The notes: generated by a model from the sequence alone, not told the origin. DNA of 64,000 nt from Pseudomonas sp. 2FG (GCF_005502935.1 NZ_SCMP01000001.1:62001-126000); one strand, 5' to 3'; counted from the stretch's first letter, positions 51,751-62,150 are shown. A program made the numbers and translations.

Positions 51751-54483
51751 TCAGGCCTCGCTCAACACCCCCAGGCTCTTACCTTTGAGTACCGCTTGCG
51801 TGCGGCTGCGCACCCCTAACTTGGCAAACAGGTTATGCAGATGCCATTTGATCGTGGCCTCCGACAAATGCACCGCCTGGGCAATCTCGCGGTTCGACAA
51901 ACCCGCCGCCACGAAGCGCAGGATCTCCCGCTCACGATGACTAACATCTTGATTTTCATTGAATTTTTCAGGATCTATAGCTAACCGGCGACACTGTTCA
52001 CGAAGCATCTCCGCCACCCCTTGCCAAGCGGCTGCACGCTTAGGTTGCGCCGCCCGCCAGGCGTCCCAGAGCGGTAGCAGCCACAACGCGTCATCCTGGA
52101 ATAGCCGGCGGTAGCCACTGCTCCAGGCGTCTTCGAGGGTTGCCTGGAACAACGCAAAGGCTTTTTCGCTGTTACCTTTGCGCCAATACGCCACAGAAAG
52201 TAACAAGGACAGGCGCAAGCGCCGGTCACGTTGGTGCTCCGCGGTTTGTTTCGCCAAGCAGGCTTCCAGACCGGCCTGAGCCTTATCCGCACGCCGTTCG
52301 CAGAGCGCCAGGCGCGCTTCGGAAAGTGCCTGCGCGGTCTCTGCATCGAGGTAACGCCCCGCCGGCAAAACCGCCAGGTGCCGCTGCATTTGCAAGCACA
52401 CGCGCTCGGCCTCATTCGGCCGTCGCAACCAGAGTAGAAACTGCACCTTGCAGCTCATGCCCAGAGCCAACACGCGCTCGTAACCCGCACCGTGCAGCTC
52501 TGCCAGCCATTCGTCGAGCAGGGCCAAGCCTTGCTCGGGCTCGCCGGCGAAGAAGCGGGCCCGCGCCATGACCAATTTACCCCGGCTAATCAACTCGATC
52601 GGCGTCGCCACATCGCGCCAGGTCGTGGCCTGCGGTAACTCGGCGAGAATCGCCGCATGCCGATCCTGCTCGTAGAGCAAATCCGCATAGGCCAGGGCCA
52701 ATGGCCCACCGACCCGGCTGCGCCGGCCGAACACCCGCTCCACCCGCCCCCGTGCGGCCTCGGCCAGTACGCGTCCGTGCTCGGGCTCACCGTTCTCCTT
52801 GCAGATCAGTGCCTCGATCAAGCTGGTCATCGCATGCAGGTATTCACTTTCGCTCAGGCGTAAGTTGTCACGCGCCAGCGCAATCGACTTGGCGGCTTCC
52901 CCGAACTCACCGAGTAGCGTATAGGCCGTGGCTTGCACGCAGGACAGGCTGGCGCGAAATACCGGCTGATTATCCGGCGCCATCCCCGACCAGTGCCGCG
53001 CGACTTTCAAGCAACTTTCCAGCTTGTCCTGATACAGCAGCACCAAGGCCTTGAGCACCTGCGCTGCAGCCAACGATTCCAGCAAGCCGGAGTGCATACC
53101 CTTGCCATGGCCTTTGCCACGGCCTTGCAGCAAGCGCGCGCAGACCTCCTCGATCAGCGCTTCGGCATCGGCGAACTTTTGCTCGAAAGCCAGTTGCCAG
53201 GCATAGAAAATCTGAAACACCGCGTGCTCGCGAATCACCTCAGCGGGCACGCTCTTGAGTATTGCGAGAATGCCGTAAACCCGGTTGCTCGCGATCAAGC
53301 GCGCGCCTTGCCGCTCCAGCAACCGCGCCGCAAAGGCATAGTCGCGGGCGCGCAAGGCGTATTTGATCGAGCGATCCGGCAGCTCATGGCTCTCACACCA
53401 GCGCGCCGCAGCATGCAGCAAGGTCGTCGAATCGCCACGCTTGGCCAAGCGCCCCTGGAGGCATTCAGCAAACAGGGGGTGATAACGGAACCACTCACCC
53501 TGTTCGTCCAGCGGGATTACGAACAGCTGTTCGGTCTGTAGCCGCGCCAGCATCTCGAGGCTGTCGCGGCTCCCGGTCAAGGCATTGCACAACTGCGCAT
53601 TGAACTCATCGAGCACCGAAGTCTGCTCGAGAAACAGCTGCAAGCGCTCCGGCAGACTGGCGAGCACGTCCTCCGCCAGATAGTCGGCGATAGTGCGTTC
53701 GGTGCCGGACAACCCCGCGAGAAAGGCGGCTCGATCCGGGTGCCGCACCAAGGCCAGCGCCGTCAAGTGCAAGGCGGTGATCCAGCCTTCGCTGCGCGCC
53801 TGCAGCCGGGTCAGCTCCGCGCCGCTCAACGACAGCTGTTTAACCTCACGAAAATAGGCTTCGGTCTCGTCACGCGTCAGCCGCAAGTCCTCGGTTTTAA
53901 GCCAGAAGGCCCAAGGCTGCAGCGACGGTTCCTCGGCCAACAGCCGTGGCTGGTAGCGCGTGCTGGTGATCAGATGCACAGTCGGCGGCAGATGCTCGAT
54001 CAGGTAGCGCACGGCCGGCCCCAGCGCCGAATGACGAATGCGATGGAAGTCATCCAGCATCAGGTAGATATCACCTTCCAAGCGTTTGAGATCGGCGAGG
54101 AAAGCGTCAATCAGTGCCTCTTGCGGCCAACTCACATCAGCCTGCAACAACCCCGCGGTGTTGCTGCCGAAACCCGGCAGCACCGCGTTAAGCGCCGCCA
54201 CCAAGTATTGCAACAGGCGCTGCGGCTCGCTGTCCGACTCATCGCAAGACAACCAGGCGACTCGCGCCCCGGCACTCAGCAGACGCTGGCGATACTGACT
54301 GAGCACGGTGCTTTTACCAAAGCCGGCCGGCGCACTGAGGATCACCAGGCGCTGTTCGCGCGCCGCGAATAACCGTTCGATCAAGGCGGCACGCGCCAAC
54401 TGCGGCCGGCCGCCGGCAGCCGCCGGAAACAGCTTGGTGCGCAACAAGGGAAAAATCTGCAGATGCGGCAAAGGCATGGTCAT
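51751..54483 (-). CDS. MalT-like LuxR-family ATP-dependent regulator (second of a pair)
   Basis: The 910-residue protein is a LAL/STAND regulator. Walker A is SAPAGFGKST (about residues 50-59), and a DDFHR motif in LMLDDFHRIRHSA suggests Walker B. A long helical TPR-like region follows, then a C-terminal LuxR helix-turn-helix (REREILRFVAAGLSNREIAQAVHLSEATIKWHLHNLFAKLGVRSRTQAV). Its ATG overlaps the stop of the upstream regulator by four bases. Families include MalT and AlkS; no mal or alk genes are nearby. It probably activates the adjacent operon. Confidence 0.87.
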   Translation of the reverse strand: MTMPLPHLQIFPLLRTKLFPAAAGGRPQLARAALIERLFAAREQRLVILSAPAGFGKSTVLSQYRQRLLSAGARVAWLSCDESDSEPQRLLQYLVAALNAVLPGFGSNTAGLLQADVSWPQEALIDAFLADLKRLEGDIYLMLDDFHRIRHSALGPAVRYLIEHLPPTVHLITSTRYQPRLLAEEPSLQPWAFWLKTEDLRLTRDETEAYFREVKQLSLSGAELTRLQARSEGWITALHLTALALVRHPDRAAFLAGLSGTERTIADYLAEDVLASLPERLQLFLEQTSVLDEFNAQLCNALTGSRDSLEMLARLQTEQLFVIPLDEQGEWFRYHPLFAECLQGRLAKRGDSTTLLHAAARWCESHELPDRSIKYALRARDYAFAARLLERQGARLIASNRVYGILAILKSVPAEVIREHAVFQIFYAWQLAFEQKFADAEALIEEVCARLLQGRGKGHGKGMHSGLLESLAAAQVLKALVLLYQDKLESCLKVARHWSGMAPDNQPVFRASLSCVQATAYTLLGEFGEAAKSIALARDNLRLSESEYLHAMTSLIEALICKENGEPEHGRVLAEAARGRVERVFGRRSRVGGPLALAYADLLYEQDRHAAILAELPQATTWRDVATPIELISRGKLVMARARFFAGEPEQGLALLDEWLAELHGAGYERVLALGMSCKVQFLLWLRRPNEAERVCLQMQRHLAVLPAGRYLDAETAQALSEARLALCERRADKAQAGLEACLAKQTAEHQRDRRLRLSLLLSVAYWRKGNSEKAFALFQATLEDAWSSGYRRLFQDDALWLLPLWDAWRAAQPKRAAAWQGVAEMLREQCRRLAIDPEKFNENQDVSHREREILRFVAAGLSNREIAQAVHLSEATIKWHLHNLFAKLGVRSRTQAVLKGKSLGVLSEA

Positions 54484-57194
54484 GACTGGAGCAACCCCAG
54501 CTCGCGGGCGCGACGGATGGCTTGCGTCCGATTGCGCACCTTGAGCTTCTCGTAGATGTTATGCAGATGCCATTTGACGGTGCCCAAGGCTAGCGCCAGT
54601 TGCTGGCCGATCTCGTCATTCGACAGCCCCTTGGCGGCCAGCCAGACCACTTCGCGCTCGCGCTCGGTCAGCCCCTCTTCCAACACCTCAAGCGACTTAC
54701 GCGCCTCCTGCCCCGGCCAAACCGCCAGCAGACCACGGATGAAGCCCTGCAACGCCGGCTGCCGCTCGGCCGCTTCCAAGTGCTGCAAGAGCAGGCGGAT
54801 CGCCTCGCCTTCCTCGATGAACAGGCTGCGCACGCCTTCACGCTCGGCGCCGATCAAACACTGCACCAACAGCGTCTGCGCCCGCTCCTGATAGCCCAGG
54901 CGTTGGTAACTGAGCGCCGCGAGCAGATCCAGGCGTAACCGTTGCAGGCCATGCCAGCCGTCTTGCAACTGAGCGCGCAGTTGGGTGATCTCATGCAGCG
55001 CTTCGCTGTAATGGGCGCGCGCCTGCTGCAGGCGAACCCGCGTCAGACCCTGGACCCAGAGCACCGGATTAAAGGCCATCTGCCGATAACTGGCGGCCAA
55101 CTTGCTCCAGTCCAGGCTCTGAAAGCGCTGCTCGGCGCGTTTGATCCGGTCCGTCGCCGGCTCCTGCAGAATCAGCGCGATCTCATCACCGACGGCCTGC
55201 GCATAGAAGCGCCAGGACTGATTACGCGCCGCCAGGTTCTGCATCAGCACCAGGCTGGCGAGCGCGTCCTTGGGTTTGTCCTGCATGCGCTGGGTGCGCG
55301 CCAGACTCAGCATGCCCTGGGCATAGAGGTCGATCGGGTTGATCACATCGACGGTCGCCAGCGCCCAGCACAGATGCTCCGCGACCCCCTCCAAACGCGC
55401 CTGGTGGTAGGCAATCAGTGCCTCGGTGATGGTCGGTAGCGCCAAGGCCCGCGCTTTTTCCCCGAACCAGGGAATCACCCGCGCGCGCAGTTGCTCGAAC
55501 AGCAGCTGCGCCTGCCTGACCTGCCCTTGTTCGAGGCACAGAAGAATCTCGACATTCGCCAGCTGCATGTCCAGGTAGCGTCCTTCGAGGAAATGTTTGC
55601 GCTGTTGCGCCAAGGCCAGCAGACGCCGAGCCTGCTCGGGTTGCGCGAGCATGACCTGGGCCAAGGCGCCGATGATCAGCATGGCCACCTCCAGAAAGGC
55701 GGTATGTTGTCCCAGCTGCGCCTCGACCTTGCGCGCCAAGCTGACGCACGTCTCCAGGTCATCCTTCTGCAGGGCCAGCACGGCCTTGATCGCCAGGATG
55801 GCCAACACCCTGTCACTCAAGGGACCTGCGGGCTTGTCCTGGCCCCAACGCGCCAGCAGCTCATCGAGCATGCCGTTGGCTTGCGGCAACGACAGCTCCG
55901 TGGCACGCGTCCAGACATCGGCCAAAACCAGCACCGGGAAGCGCTCGGCAATCTCATTCGGCACGAGCTGGCGCCAGCGGTAGATCAGATTGAGCTGGCC
56001 GCGATTGATCAGCTCCAGGCCGCACCCATCGACCAGCGCGGCGAGCATCTGCGGATCCTCGGCCAGGCACGCGTGTTCGATGGCCAGGTTCTGCATATGG
56101 TGGTTGGTAAACCACAGGCTGGCGTTGAAGTGCAGCTGATTGAGCCGCTCCGGGTCGCGCTCCTTCAGCCGCGCACGGAGGAAATCCGCGAACAGGTTAT
56201 GGAAGCGATACCACTGCCGCTCGCGATCCAGCGGTAGGAGGAACAGCTGCATCGCCTCCAACTGCTCCAGCAAGCGCTGGCCATCCTGGCGGCCGGTCAG
56301 CGCGTTGGCCAGATCGCCGCTCAGTTGCCTGGCCACGCCGAGGGCCAAGAGCACTTCCTGCATCTGCACCGACAACTGCTCGAACACACTGCGCAGCAGG
56401 TAGTCGCCGACCGCGGCCTGATCGCCGCCCATCTCGGCCATTTGCTGGGAGGCCTGCGGCCGATGGCGCAACCACAAGCTGGCCAGATGCACGCCGACCA
56501 TCCAGCCTTCGGTATGCCCATGGAGTGCCGCGAGTGCCGCTTCGTCCAAGTGCAAGCCGCTGCGATCGAGGTAATCGCGGGTCTCCGACTTGGTCAGGCG
56601 CAGCTCTGGCGAACCGATCTCCAGCAGCAATTCCTTGGCCCGCCAGGTCGCCAGATTCAGGGCGGGCTGCGAACGGCTACCGATGGCCAGGGCAAATCCG
56701 GGCGGGGCGAACTTCACCAGCCGATTGAGACTGCTAAGCAGCTCGGTATCCTGGAGCAGATGCACATCATCGAGCACCAGCAGCAACGGCTGTTCATGCT
56801 GGGTCAGGTCGACCAACAGGCTTTCCATCACGGCCGCGACAGGCACCCGCATGGTGTTCTGCAGATAGCCCAGGGCATCCTCGCCGAGCCCAGGAATCGC
56901 GGCGCTCAGTGCCTCGATCAGTTGCAGGAAGAAGCGCGAAGGATCGTCGTCCTCAGGGCTCAGCGAAAACCAGGCCACGGCACTACCGACAAGGCCGCGG
57001 GCCTGGGCCATGGCCGCCAGCGCGGTGGTCTTGCCAAAGCCGGCAGGCGCGGAAAACAGCAGTACACGGGCATGCGGATGAGCAGCCAAGGCCGCTTGCA
57101 CCTGGGGTCGGATCAAATAGTCAGCAGGCACTTGCGGTGGCGTCAATTTTGAGCGCAGTAAGCTACCGGCGGCTGGATCTAGCACTACGTCCAT
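54480..57194 (-). CDS. MalT-like LuxR-family ATP-dependent regulator (first of a pair)
   Basis: The 904-residue protein has Walker A SAPAGFGKTT (about residues 48-57), Walker B-like LLLVLDDVHLL, a large helical sensor region and a LuxR helix-turn-helix at the end (REREVVWLAAKGLSNDEIGQQLALALGTVKWHLHNIYEKLKVRNRTQAI). Start ATG 57194 is chosen because AAGGGA lies 8 bases upstream; other in-frame starts at 57257 and 57290 lack good ribosome sites. It is divergent from pabB and coupled (ATGA) to the next regulator. The two are clearly distinct in sequence, so not a recent duplication. Confidence 0.86.
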   Translation of the reverse strand: MDVVLDPAAGSLLRSKLTPPQVPADYLIRPQVQAALAAHPHARVLLFSAPAGFGKTTALAAMAQARGLVGSAVAWFSLSPEDDDPSRFFLQLIEALSAAIPGLGEDALGYLQNTMRVPVAAVMESLLVDLTQHEQPLLLVLDDVHLLQDTELLSSLNRLVKFAPPGFALAIGSRSQPALNLATWRAKELLLEIGSPELRLTKSETRDYLDRSGLHLDEAALAALHGHTEGWMVGVHLASLWLRHRPQASQQMAEMGGDQAAVGDYLLRSVFEQLSVQMQEVLLALGVARQLSGDLANALTGRQDGQRLLEQLEAMQLFLLPLDRERQWYRFHNLFADFLRARLKERDPERLNQLHFNASLWFTNHHMQNLAIEHACLAEDPQMLAALVDGCGLELINRGQLNLIYRWRQLVPNEIAERFPVLVLADVWTRATELSLPQANGMLDELLARWGQDKPAGPLSDRVLAILAIKAVLALQKDDLETCVSLARKVEAQLGQHTAFLEVAMLIIGALAQVMLAQPEQARRLLALAQQRKHFLEGRYLDMQLANVEILLCLEQGQVRQAQLLFEQLRARVIPWFGEKARALALPTITEALIAYHQARLEGVAEHLCWALATVDVINPIDLYAQGMLSLARTQRMQDKPKDALASLVLMQNLAARNQSWRFYAQAVGDEIALILQEPATDRIKRAEQRFQSLDWSKLAASYRQMAFNPVLWVQGLTRVRLQQARAHYSEALHEITQLRAQLQDGWHGLQRLRLDLLAALSYQRLGYQERAQTLLVQCLIGAEREGVRSLFIEEGEAIRLLLQHLEAAERQPALQGFIRGLLAVWPGQEARKSLEVLEEGLTEREREVVWLAAKGLSNDEIGQQLALALGTVKWHLHNIYEKLKVRNRTQAIRRARELGLLQS

Positions 57195-57357
57195 GGCCTG
57201 GATCCCTTGATAATTATTGTTATGGTGCGACCGTTCAAACGCTAGGGATCTATCCATACTAATCAGCTCACTATCTCCGAGTAAACCCACGCAGAAGCTC
57301 TAGGATGAATGCTGGCGGCGGTCTACAATCGGCTTCCGCGCTCGCCTGACCGCCCCC

Positions 57358-58722
57358 ATGCCTACTTGTTCGCTACACCCACTACCCTATCGTGCAGATC
57401 CTGCCGACTACTTTGCAGCCGTGCGCCAGGCGCCCGGCGCGGTGTTGCTCGACGCCGGGCGGCCGCTGTCCCAGCGTGGACGCTATGACCTTATCAGCGC
57501 CTGGCCATTGGCAGAGCTGGCGCCGAACGCTGACGAATCGGCCAACGACTTTCTCCAACGCCTGCGCACAGGCCTGGCCAGGCTCGGTCCAGCCTCTACC
57601 CCGGAAGATTGCGAGTTGCCATTTGTCGGCGGGCTGATTGGCTATCTGGCCTATGACTTCGGTCGCCGGCTGGAGGCGCTACCCATGCAAGCCGTGAATG
57701 ACCTGAATTTGCCCGATGCGCATTTCGGCCTCTACACCTGGGCCTTGATCAGCGATCACCAACTCGGCACCAGCCAGTTGGTGTTCCACCCGGCCCTGGC
57801 CAATGCGGAGCGTGAGCGCCTGCGCGAACTGTTCAGCCAGCCGACGGCCGAACCAGCCCAGCCCTTTCGGCTAGACACCGCGTTCCATGCCAACTTGAGC
57901 GAAACGGCCTACCGCCAGGCGTTCGAGCGGATTCAGGCCTATATCCAGGCCGGCGACTGCTACCAAGTGAACTTCGCCCAGCGCTTCCAGGCGCCTTGTC
58001 GGGGCGATCCCTGGGCGGCCTATTGCGCCTTGCGGGCGGCCTGCCCGACACCCTTTTCCGGCTACCAGGCGCTGGCCGATGGCGGCGCGATCCTCAGCCT
58101 GTCGCCGGAGCGCCTTCTGCGGGTCAGCCAAGGTCAGGTCGAAACCCGCCCGATCAAAGGCACCCGCCCCCGCGGCCTGACGCCGGAAGACGACGTCGCG
58201 CAGGCCAACGAGCTGCTGGCCAGCAGCAAGGATCGCGCGGAAAACCTGATGATCGTCGACCTGCTGCGTAACGACCTGGGGCGTAGCTGTAAGACCGGCT
58301 CGGTACGAGTGCCGGAGCTGTTCGTCCTGGAAAGCTACCCCAACGTCCATCACCTGGTCAGTAGCGTCACCGGCGAGCTGGCAGCGGGCAAGGATGCGCT
58401 GGATCTAATCGCCGGCAGCTTCCCTGGCGGCTCGATCACCGGCGCGCCGAAGATCCGCGCCATGCAGATCATCGACGAACTGGAACCGACGCGCCGGGCG
58501 CTTTATTGCGGCTCACTGCTCTATCTGGATGTGCGCGGCGAGATGGACAGCTCCATCACTATCCGCAGCCTGCTGGTGAAGGACGGTCAGATCAGTTGCT
58601 GGGGCGGTGGCGGGATAGTCGCGGACTCCAACTGCCAGGCGGAGTATCAGGAATCCATCACCAAGGTTCGGGTACTGCTGGAGACTCTGGAAAACCTCAA
58701 CGCCCCCGACACTCCCGCGTAA
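57358..58722 (+). CDS. pabB: aminodeoxychorismate synthase component I
   Basis: PabB converts chorismate and ammonia to 4-amino-4-deoxychorismate for folate. The 454-residue protein has the chorismate-binding fold: GDCYQVNFAQRF, LSPERLL, PIKGTRPRG, KDRAENLMIVDLLRNDLGRSC and PGGSITGAPKI. The lysine in PIKGT, where anthranilate synthase has alanine, supports PabB over TrpE. It is divergent from the LuxR regulator. No glutaminase partner gene is adjacent. Confidence 0.93.
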   Translation: MPTCSLHPLPYRADPADYFAAVRQAPGAVLLDAGRPLSQRGRYDLISAWPLAELAPNADESANDFLQRLRTGLARLGPASTPEDCELPFVGGLIGYLAYDFGRRLEALPMQAVNDLNLPDAHFGLYTWALISDHQLGTSQLVFHPALANAERERLRELFSQPTAEPAQPFRLDTAFHANLSETAYRQAFERIQAYIQAGDCYQVNFAQRFQAPCRGDPWAAYCALRAACPTPFSGYQALADGGAILSLSPERLLRVSQGQVETRPIKGTRPRGLTPEDDVAQANELLASSKDRAENLMIVDLLRNDLGRSCKTGSVRVPELFVLESYPNVHHLVSSVTGELAAGKDALDLIAGSFPGGSITGAPKIRAMQIIDELEPTRRALYCGSLLYLDVRGEMDSSITIRSLLVKDGQISCWGGGGIVADSNCQAEYQESITKVRVLLETLENLNAPDTPA

Positions 58723-58730
58723 GCAGCGAC

Positions 58731-58820
58731 GTAGGGTGGATAACGCTCTTTTATCCACCAGCGCAGCAGCCTCGACGCCCCATGGTGGAAAACCGCTTTG
58801 CGGATTTTCCATACGCAACT
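58731..58820. repeat. degenerate GTAGGGTGGA repeat
   Basis: GTAGGGTGGATAACGCT followed by TTATCCACCA and a degraded right arm (CATGGTGGAAAACCGC) is a relative of the element at 8730. It lies 8 bases after pabB. Confidence 0.65.
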
Positions 58821-58851
58821 GAACAGGGGCACAACCTAGGTGCCCCTCCCT

Positions 58852-58920
58852 GTAGGAGCGAATTTATTCGCGAACAAAAGCGACTCGGTGCTGCCCCATC
58901 GCGAATAAATTCGCTCCTAC
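58852..58920. repeat. REP-like GTAGGAGCGAATTTATTCGCGA inverted repeat
   Basis: Perfect 22-base arms, GTAGGAGCGAATTTATTCGC(GA) at 58852-58873 and its complement at 58899-58920, with a 25-base centre containing AGCGACTCGG. It lies between the convergent pabB and thrH genes and shares sequence with 16142-16211 in opposite orientation. A small hairpin GGGGCACAACCTAGGTGCCC lies just before it. Confidence 0.85.
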
Positions 58921-58929
58921 ACACTCAGC

Positions 58930-59547
58930 TTAGAGGCTGAGTTCGCGCTCGGACGCCTTGAGGAACTCGCGCTTGAGGTCTTCATAAGTGTGCACGGCCG
59001 GGAACTGCGGGAACTCACGAATGACGTTTTCCGGCGCATGGAACAGAATGCCGGCGTGGGCCTCGCTGAGCATGGTGGTGTCGTTGTACGAATCCCCCGC
59101 CGCGATAACCCGGTAGTAGAGGCTCTTGAAGGCCAGGACCGACTGACGCTTGGGATCCTTCTGGCGCAGCTGGTAACTCACCACGCGGTCGGTTTCGTCG
59201 GTGATCAGCTTGTGGCAGAGCAAGGTCGGGAAACCCAGCTGACGCATCAGAGGCTGGGAAAATTCGTAGAAGGTGTCGGAGAGAATCACCACCTGGAAGC
59301 GCTCACGCAACCAATCCACAAACTCCACGGCGCCGTCCAGCGGCTCCAGGGTGGCAATCACTTCCTGGATATCGGCGAGCTTCAGGCCATGCTCATCCAA
59401 GATGCGCAGACGCTGCTTCATCAGCACGTCGTAGTCTGGAATATCCCGGGTGGTCGCCTTGAGCGCGTCGATACCCGTTTTTTCCGCGAAGGCGATCCAG
59501 ATTTCCGGCACCAACACACCTTCCAGGTCGAGACAGGCGATTTCCAC
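58930..59547 (-). CDS. thrH: phosphoserine phosphatase / homoserine phosphotransferase ThrH
   Basis: The 205-residue HAD-family enzyme has the nucleophile motif CLDLEGVLVPE (Asp7, Glu9 rather than the usual DxD), motif II ILSDTFYEF and motif III-IV AGDSYNDTTML. DLEGV and the length match ThrH, which in P. aeruginosa dephosphorylates phosphoserine and transfers phosphate to homoserine. GAGTGT precedes the ATG. It is convergent with pabB and divergent from cysH. Confidence 0.93.
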   Translation of the reverse strand: MEIACLDLEGVLVPEIWIAFAEKTGIDALKATTRDIPDYDVLMKQRLRILDEHGLKLADIQEVIATLEPLDGAVEFVDWLRERFQVVILSDTFYEFSQPLMRQLGFPTLLCHKLITDETDRVVSYQLRQKDPKRQSVLAFKSLYYRVIAAGDSYNDTTMLSEAHAGILFHAPENVIREFPQFPAVHTYEDLKREFLKASERELSL

Positions 59548-59733
59548 GGGACACTCCTAGAGAGGATTTAAAAGAAGGCGGCACTCTAGCCGCTCGCCCG
59601 ACGCCGTGCAACGCGCTGTTATGTCCATATATAAGGCGATGCAGGCACTTGGTTATTTAGCCGCGTGACGGCTTTTTGTTACCATCGGCAGCACAGAGCG
59701 TTCAGCGCCACTAAAACTTAGGAAGCCTGCCTG

Positions 59734-60468
59734 ATGAGCCCCCCCTTCGACGTCGCCGAACTGGCCGCGACTTACGCCAGCAAATCCCCCCAGGAGATTC
59801 TCAAACTCGCCTTCGAGCACTTCGGCGATGAGCTGTGGATTTCCTTCAGCGGCGCCGAGGATGTAGTGCTGGTGGATATGGCCTGGAAACTGAACAAAAA
59901 CGTCAAAGTCTTCAGCCTGGACACCGGTCGCCTGCACCCGGAGACCTATAGGTTTATCGAGCAGGTGCGCGAGCATTACGGCATTACCATCGAGCTGATC
60001 TCGCCCGACCCGCGTCTGCTGGAGCCCATGGTCAAGGAAAAGGGCCTGTTCAGCTTCTACAAGGACGGTCACGGCGAATGCTGCGGCATCCGCAAGATCG
60101 AACCGCTGAAGCGTAAACTCGCCACCGTCAAAGCCTGGGCCACCGGCCAGCGCCGCGACCAGAGCCCCGGCACCCGCAGTCAGGTGGCGGTGCTGGAAGT
60201 GGACGGCGCCTTCTCCACCCCAGACAAACCGCTGTACAAGTTCAACCCGCTGGCGAATATGACCAGCGAGGAAATCTGGGGCTATATCCGCATGCTCGAA
60301 CTGCCCTACAACAGCCTGCACGAACGCGGTTTCATCAGCATCGGTTGCGAGCCCTGCACCCGTCCGGTCTTGCCCAACCAGCACGAACGCGAAGGCCGCT
60401 GGTGGTGGGAAGAAGCGACGCAGAAGGAGTGCGGGCTACACGCCGGCAATCTGATCGCGAAACAGTAA
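59734..60468 (+). CDS. cysH: adenylylsulfate (APS) reductase
   Basis: The 244-residue protein reduces activated sulfate to sulfite. The PP-loop motif is [15 protein letters not shown], and [12 protein letters not shown] follows. Cys116-Cys117 (ECCGIRK) and Cys205-Cys208 (GCEPC) are the [4Fe-4S] ligands that mark the APS-using type; Cys233 in KECGLH is the catalytic cysteine. It is near cysB, its expected activator. AGGAAG lies a short distance before the ATG. Confidence 0.95.
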   Translation: MSPPFDVAELAATYASKSPQEILKLAFEHFGDELWISFSGAEDVVLVDMAWKLNKNVKVFSLDTGRLHPETYRFIEQVREHYGITIELISPDPRLLEPMVKEKGLFSFYKDGHGECCGIRKIEPLKRKLATVKAWATGQRRDQSPGTRSQVAVLEVDGAFSTPDKPLYKFNPLANMTSEEIWGYIRMLELPYNSLHERGFISIGCEPCTRPVLPNQHEREGRWWWEEATQKECGLHAGNLIAKQ

Positions 60469-60502
60469 GCGCTTGCTGGGCTCGCCAGCTTGAGCCCGCG
60501 AC

Positions 60503-60539
60503 CAACAAGAAGCCCGGCACTTGGCCGGGCTTCTTGTTG
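60503..60539. terminator. bidirectional terminator between cysH and cysB
   Basis: AACAAGAAGCCCGGC/GCCGGGCTTCTTGTT, a perfect 15-bp stem with T-rich flanks, lies between convergent genes. Confidence 0.9.
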
Positions 60540-60550
60540 CTGGAACACCC

Positions 60551-61534
<984 letters not shown>

Positions 61535-61576
61535 TCAAAGCAAATAGACGGCGCTGCGGACGCCAGCGACGTTATA

Positions 61577-61594
61577 TAACCATATTAATGGTTA
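61577..61594. promoter_or_regulatory. possible CysB autoregulatory box
   Basis: TAACCAT and ATGGTTA form an inverted repeat with a 4-base AT spacer, about 50 bases upstream of cysB in an AT-rich segment. CysB sites often contain ATAACC-type halves. Assignment is tentative. Confidence 0.4.
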
Positions 61595-61649
61595 GAAGAA
61601 TAAAACTAGACGATTTTTTCAGCCTTGCTTGCCATTCGTCTAACAGCCG

Positions 61650-62150
61650 TCAAAGCTCCCCACGACCGCGATGCTGCAACATGGGCACCAAATAAACCGG
61701 CACCTCGGATAACTGCACCAAGCGTGCGGCTGTCCGCCCCAGCGGAATGTCCTGCGCCGTGCCATGGCTATGGCTGCCTACGACCAGCAAATCCACTGCA
61801 AATCTCTGCGCCTCATCGAGAATCACCAGCGGCGGATCACCCTGCACCACGCGCACCGCGCGGATCAGCGCCATGTCCTGCTGAGCCTCGCCCAGCTCAT
61901 CACGAAAGCCCTCGAACACCCGCTGTTCAATGCTGGCCATGACGGTGCTGAGGCCATTGCTGCGCATGTCCTTGAGGAGGTCTTCGTCCAGGTAGGTCTG
62001 TAGCACCGACTCGGCGAACAAGCCCATGGGCTCCACCGCATGCACCACATAGAGTTCGGCATTAAAAGCGCGCGTTAAGGCCAGGGCGTGCTGCAAGACG
62101 TAGGGGGCGTACAGGCCAAGATCGGTAGCGTAAAGAATTGAATGAACCAT
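61650..62150 (-). CDS. single-domain universal stress protein
   Basis: The 166-residue protein is a UspA-type domain: SILYATDLGLYAPYVLQHALAL at the N-terminus, then VDLLVVGSHSHGTAQDIPLGRTAARLVQLSEVPVYLVPM at the C-terminus. The latter contains GSHSHG and a modified G-9X-G nucleotide-binding loop (LGRTAARLV). AGGAGG precedes the ATG. It is upstream of cysB on the same strand; no functional link is evident. Confidence 0.88.
   Translation of the reverse strand: MVHSILYATDLGLYAPYVLQHALALTRAFNAELYVVHAVEPMGLFAESVLQTYLDEDLLKDMRSNGLSTVMASIEQRVFEGFRDELGEAQQDMALIRAVRVVQGDPPLVILDEAQRFAVDLLVVGSHSHGTAQDIPLGRTAARLVQLSEVPVYLVPMLQHRGRGEL

Noticed and set aside
51751..57194. Maltose (malT) or alkane (alkS) regulators
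   Set aside because: The architecture matches both, but no maltose or alkane-degradation genes are in the window; the MalM-like domain alone is not enough.
57358..58722. Anthranilate synthase component I (trpE)
   Set aside because: PIKGT with lysine, the length and lack of adjacent trp genes favour pabB.
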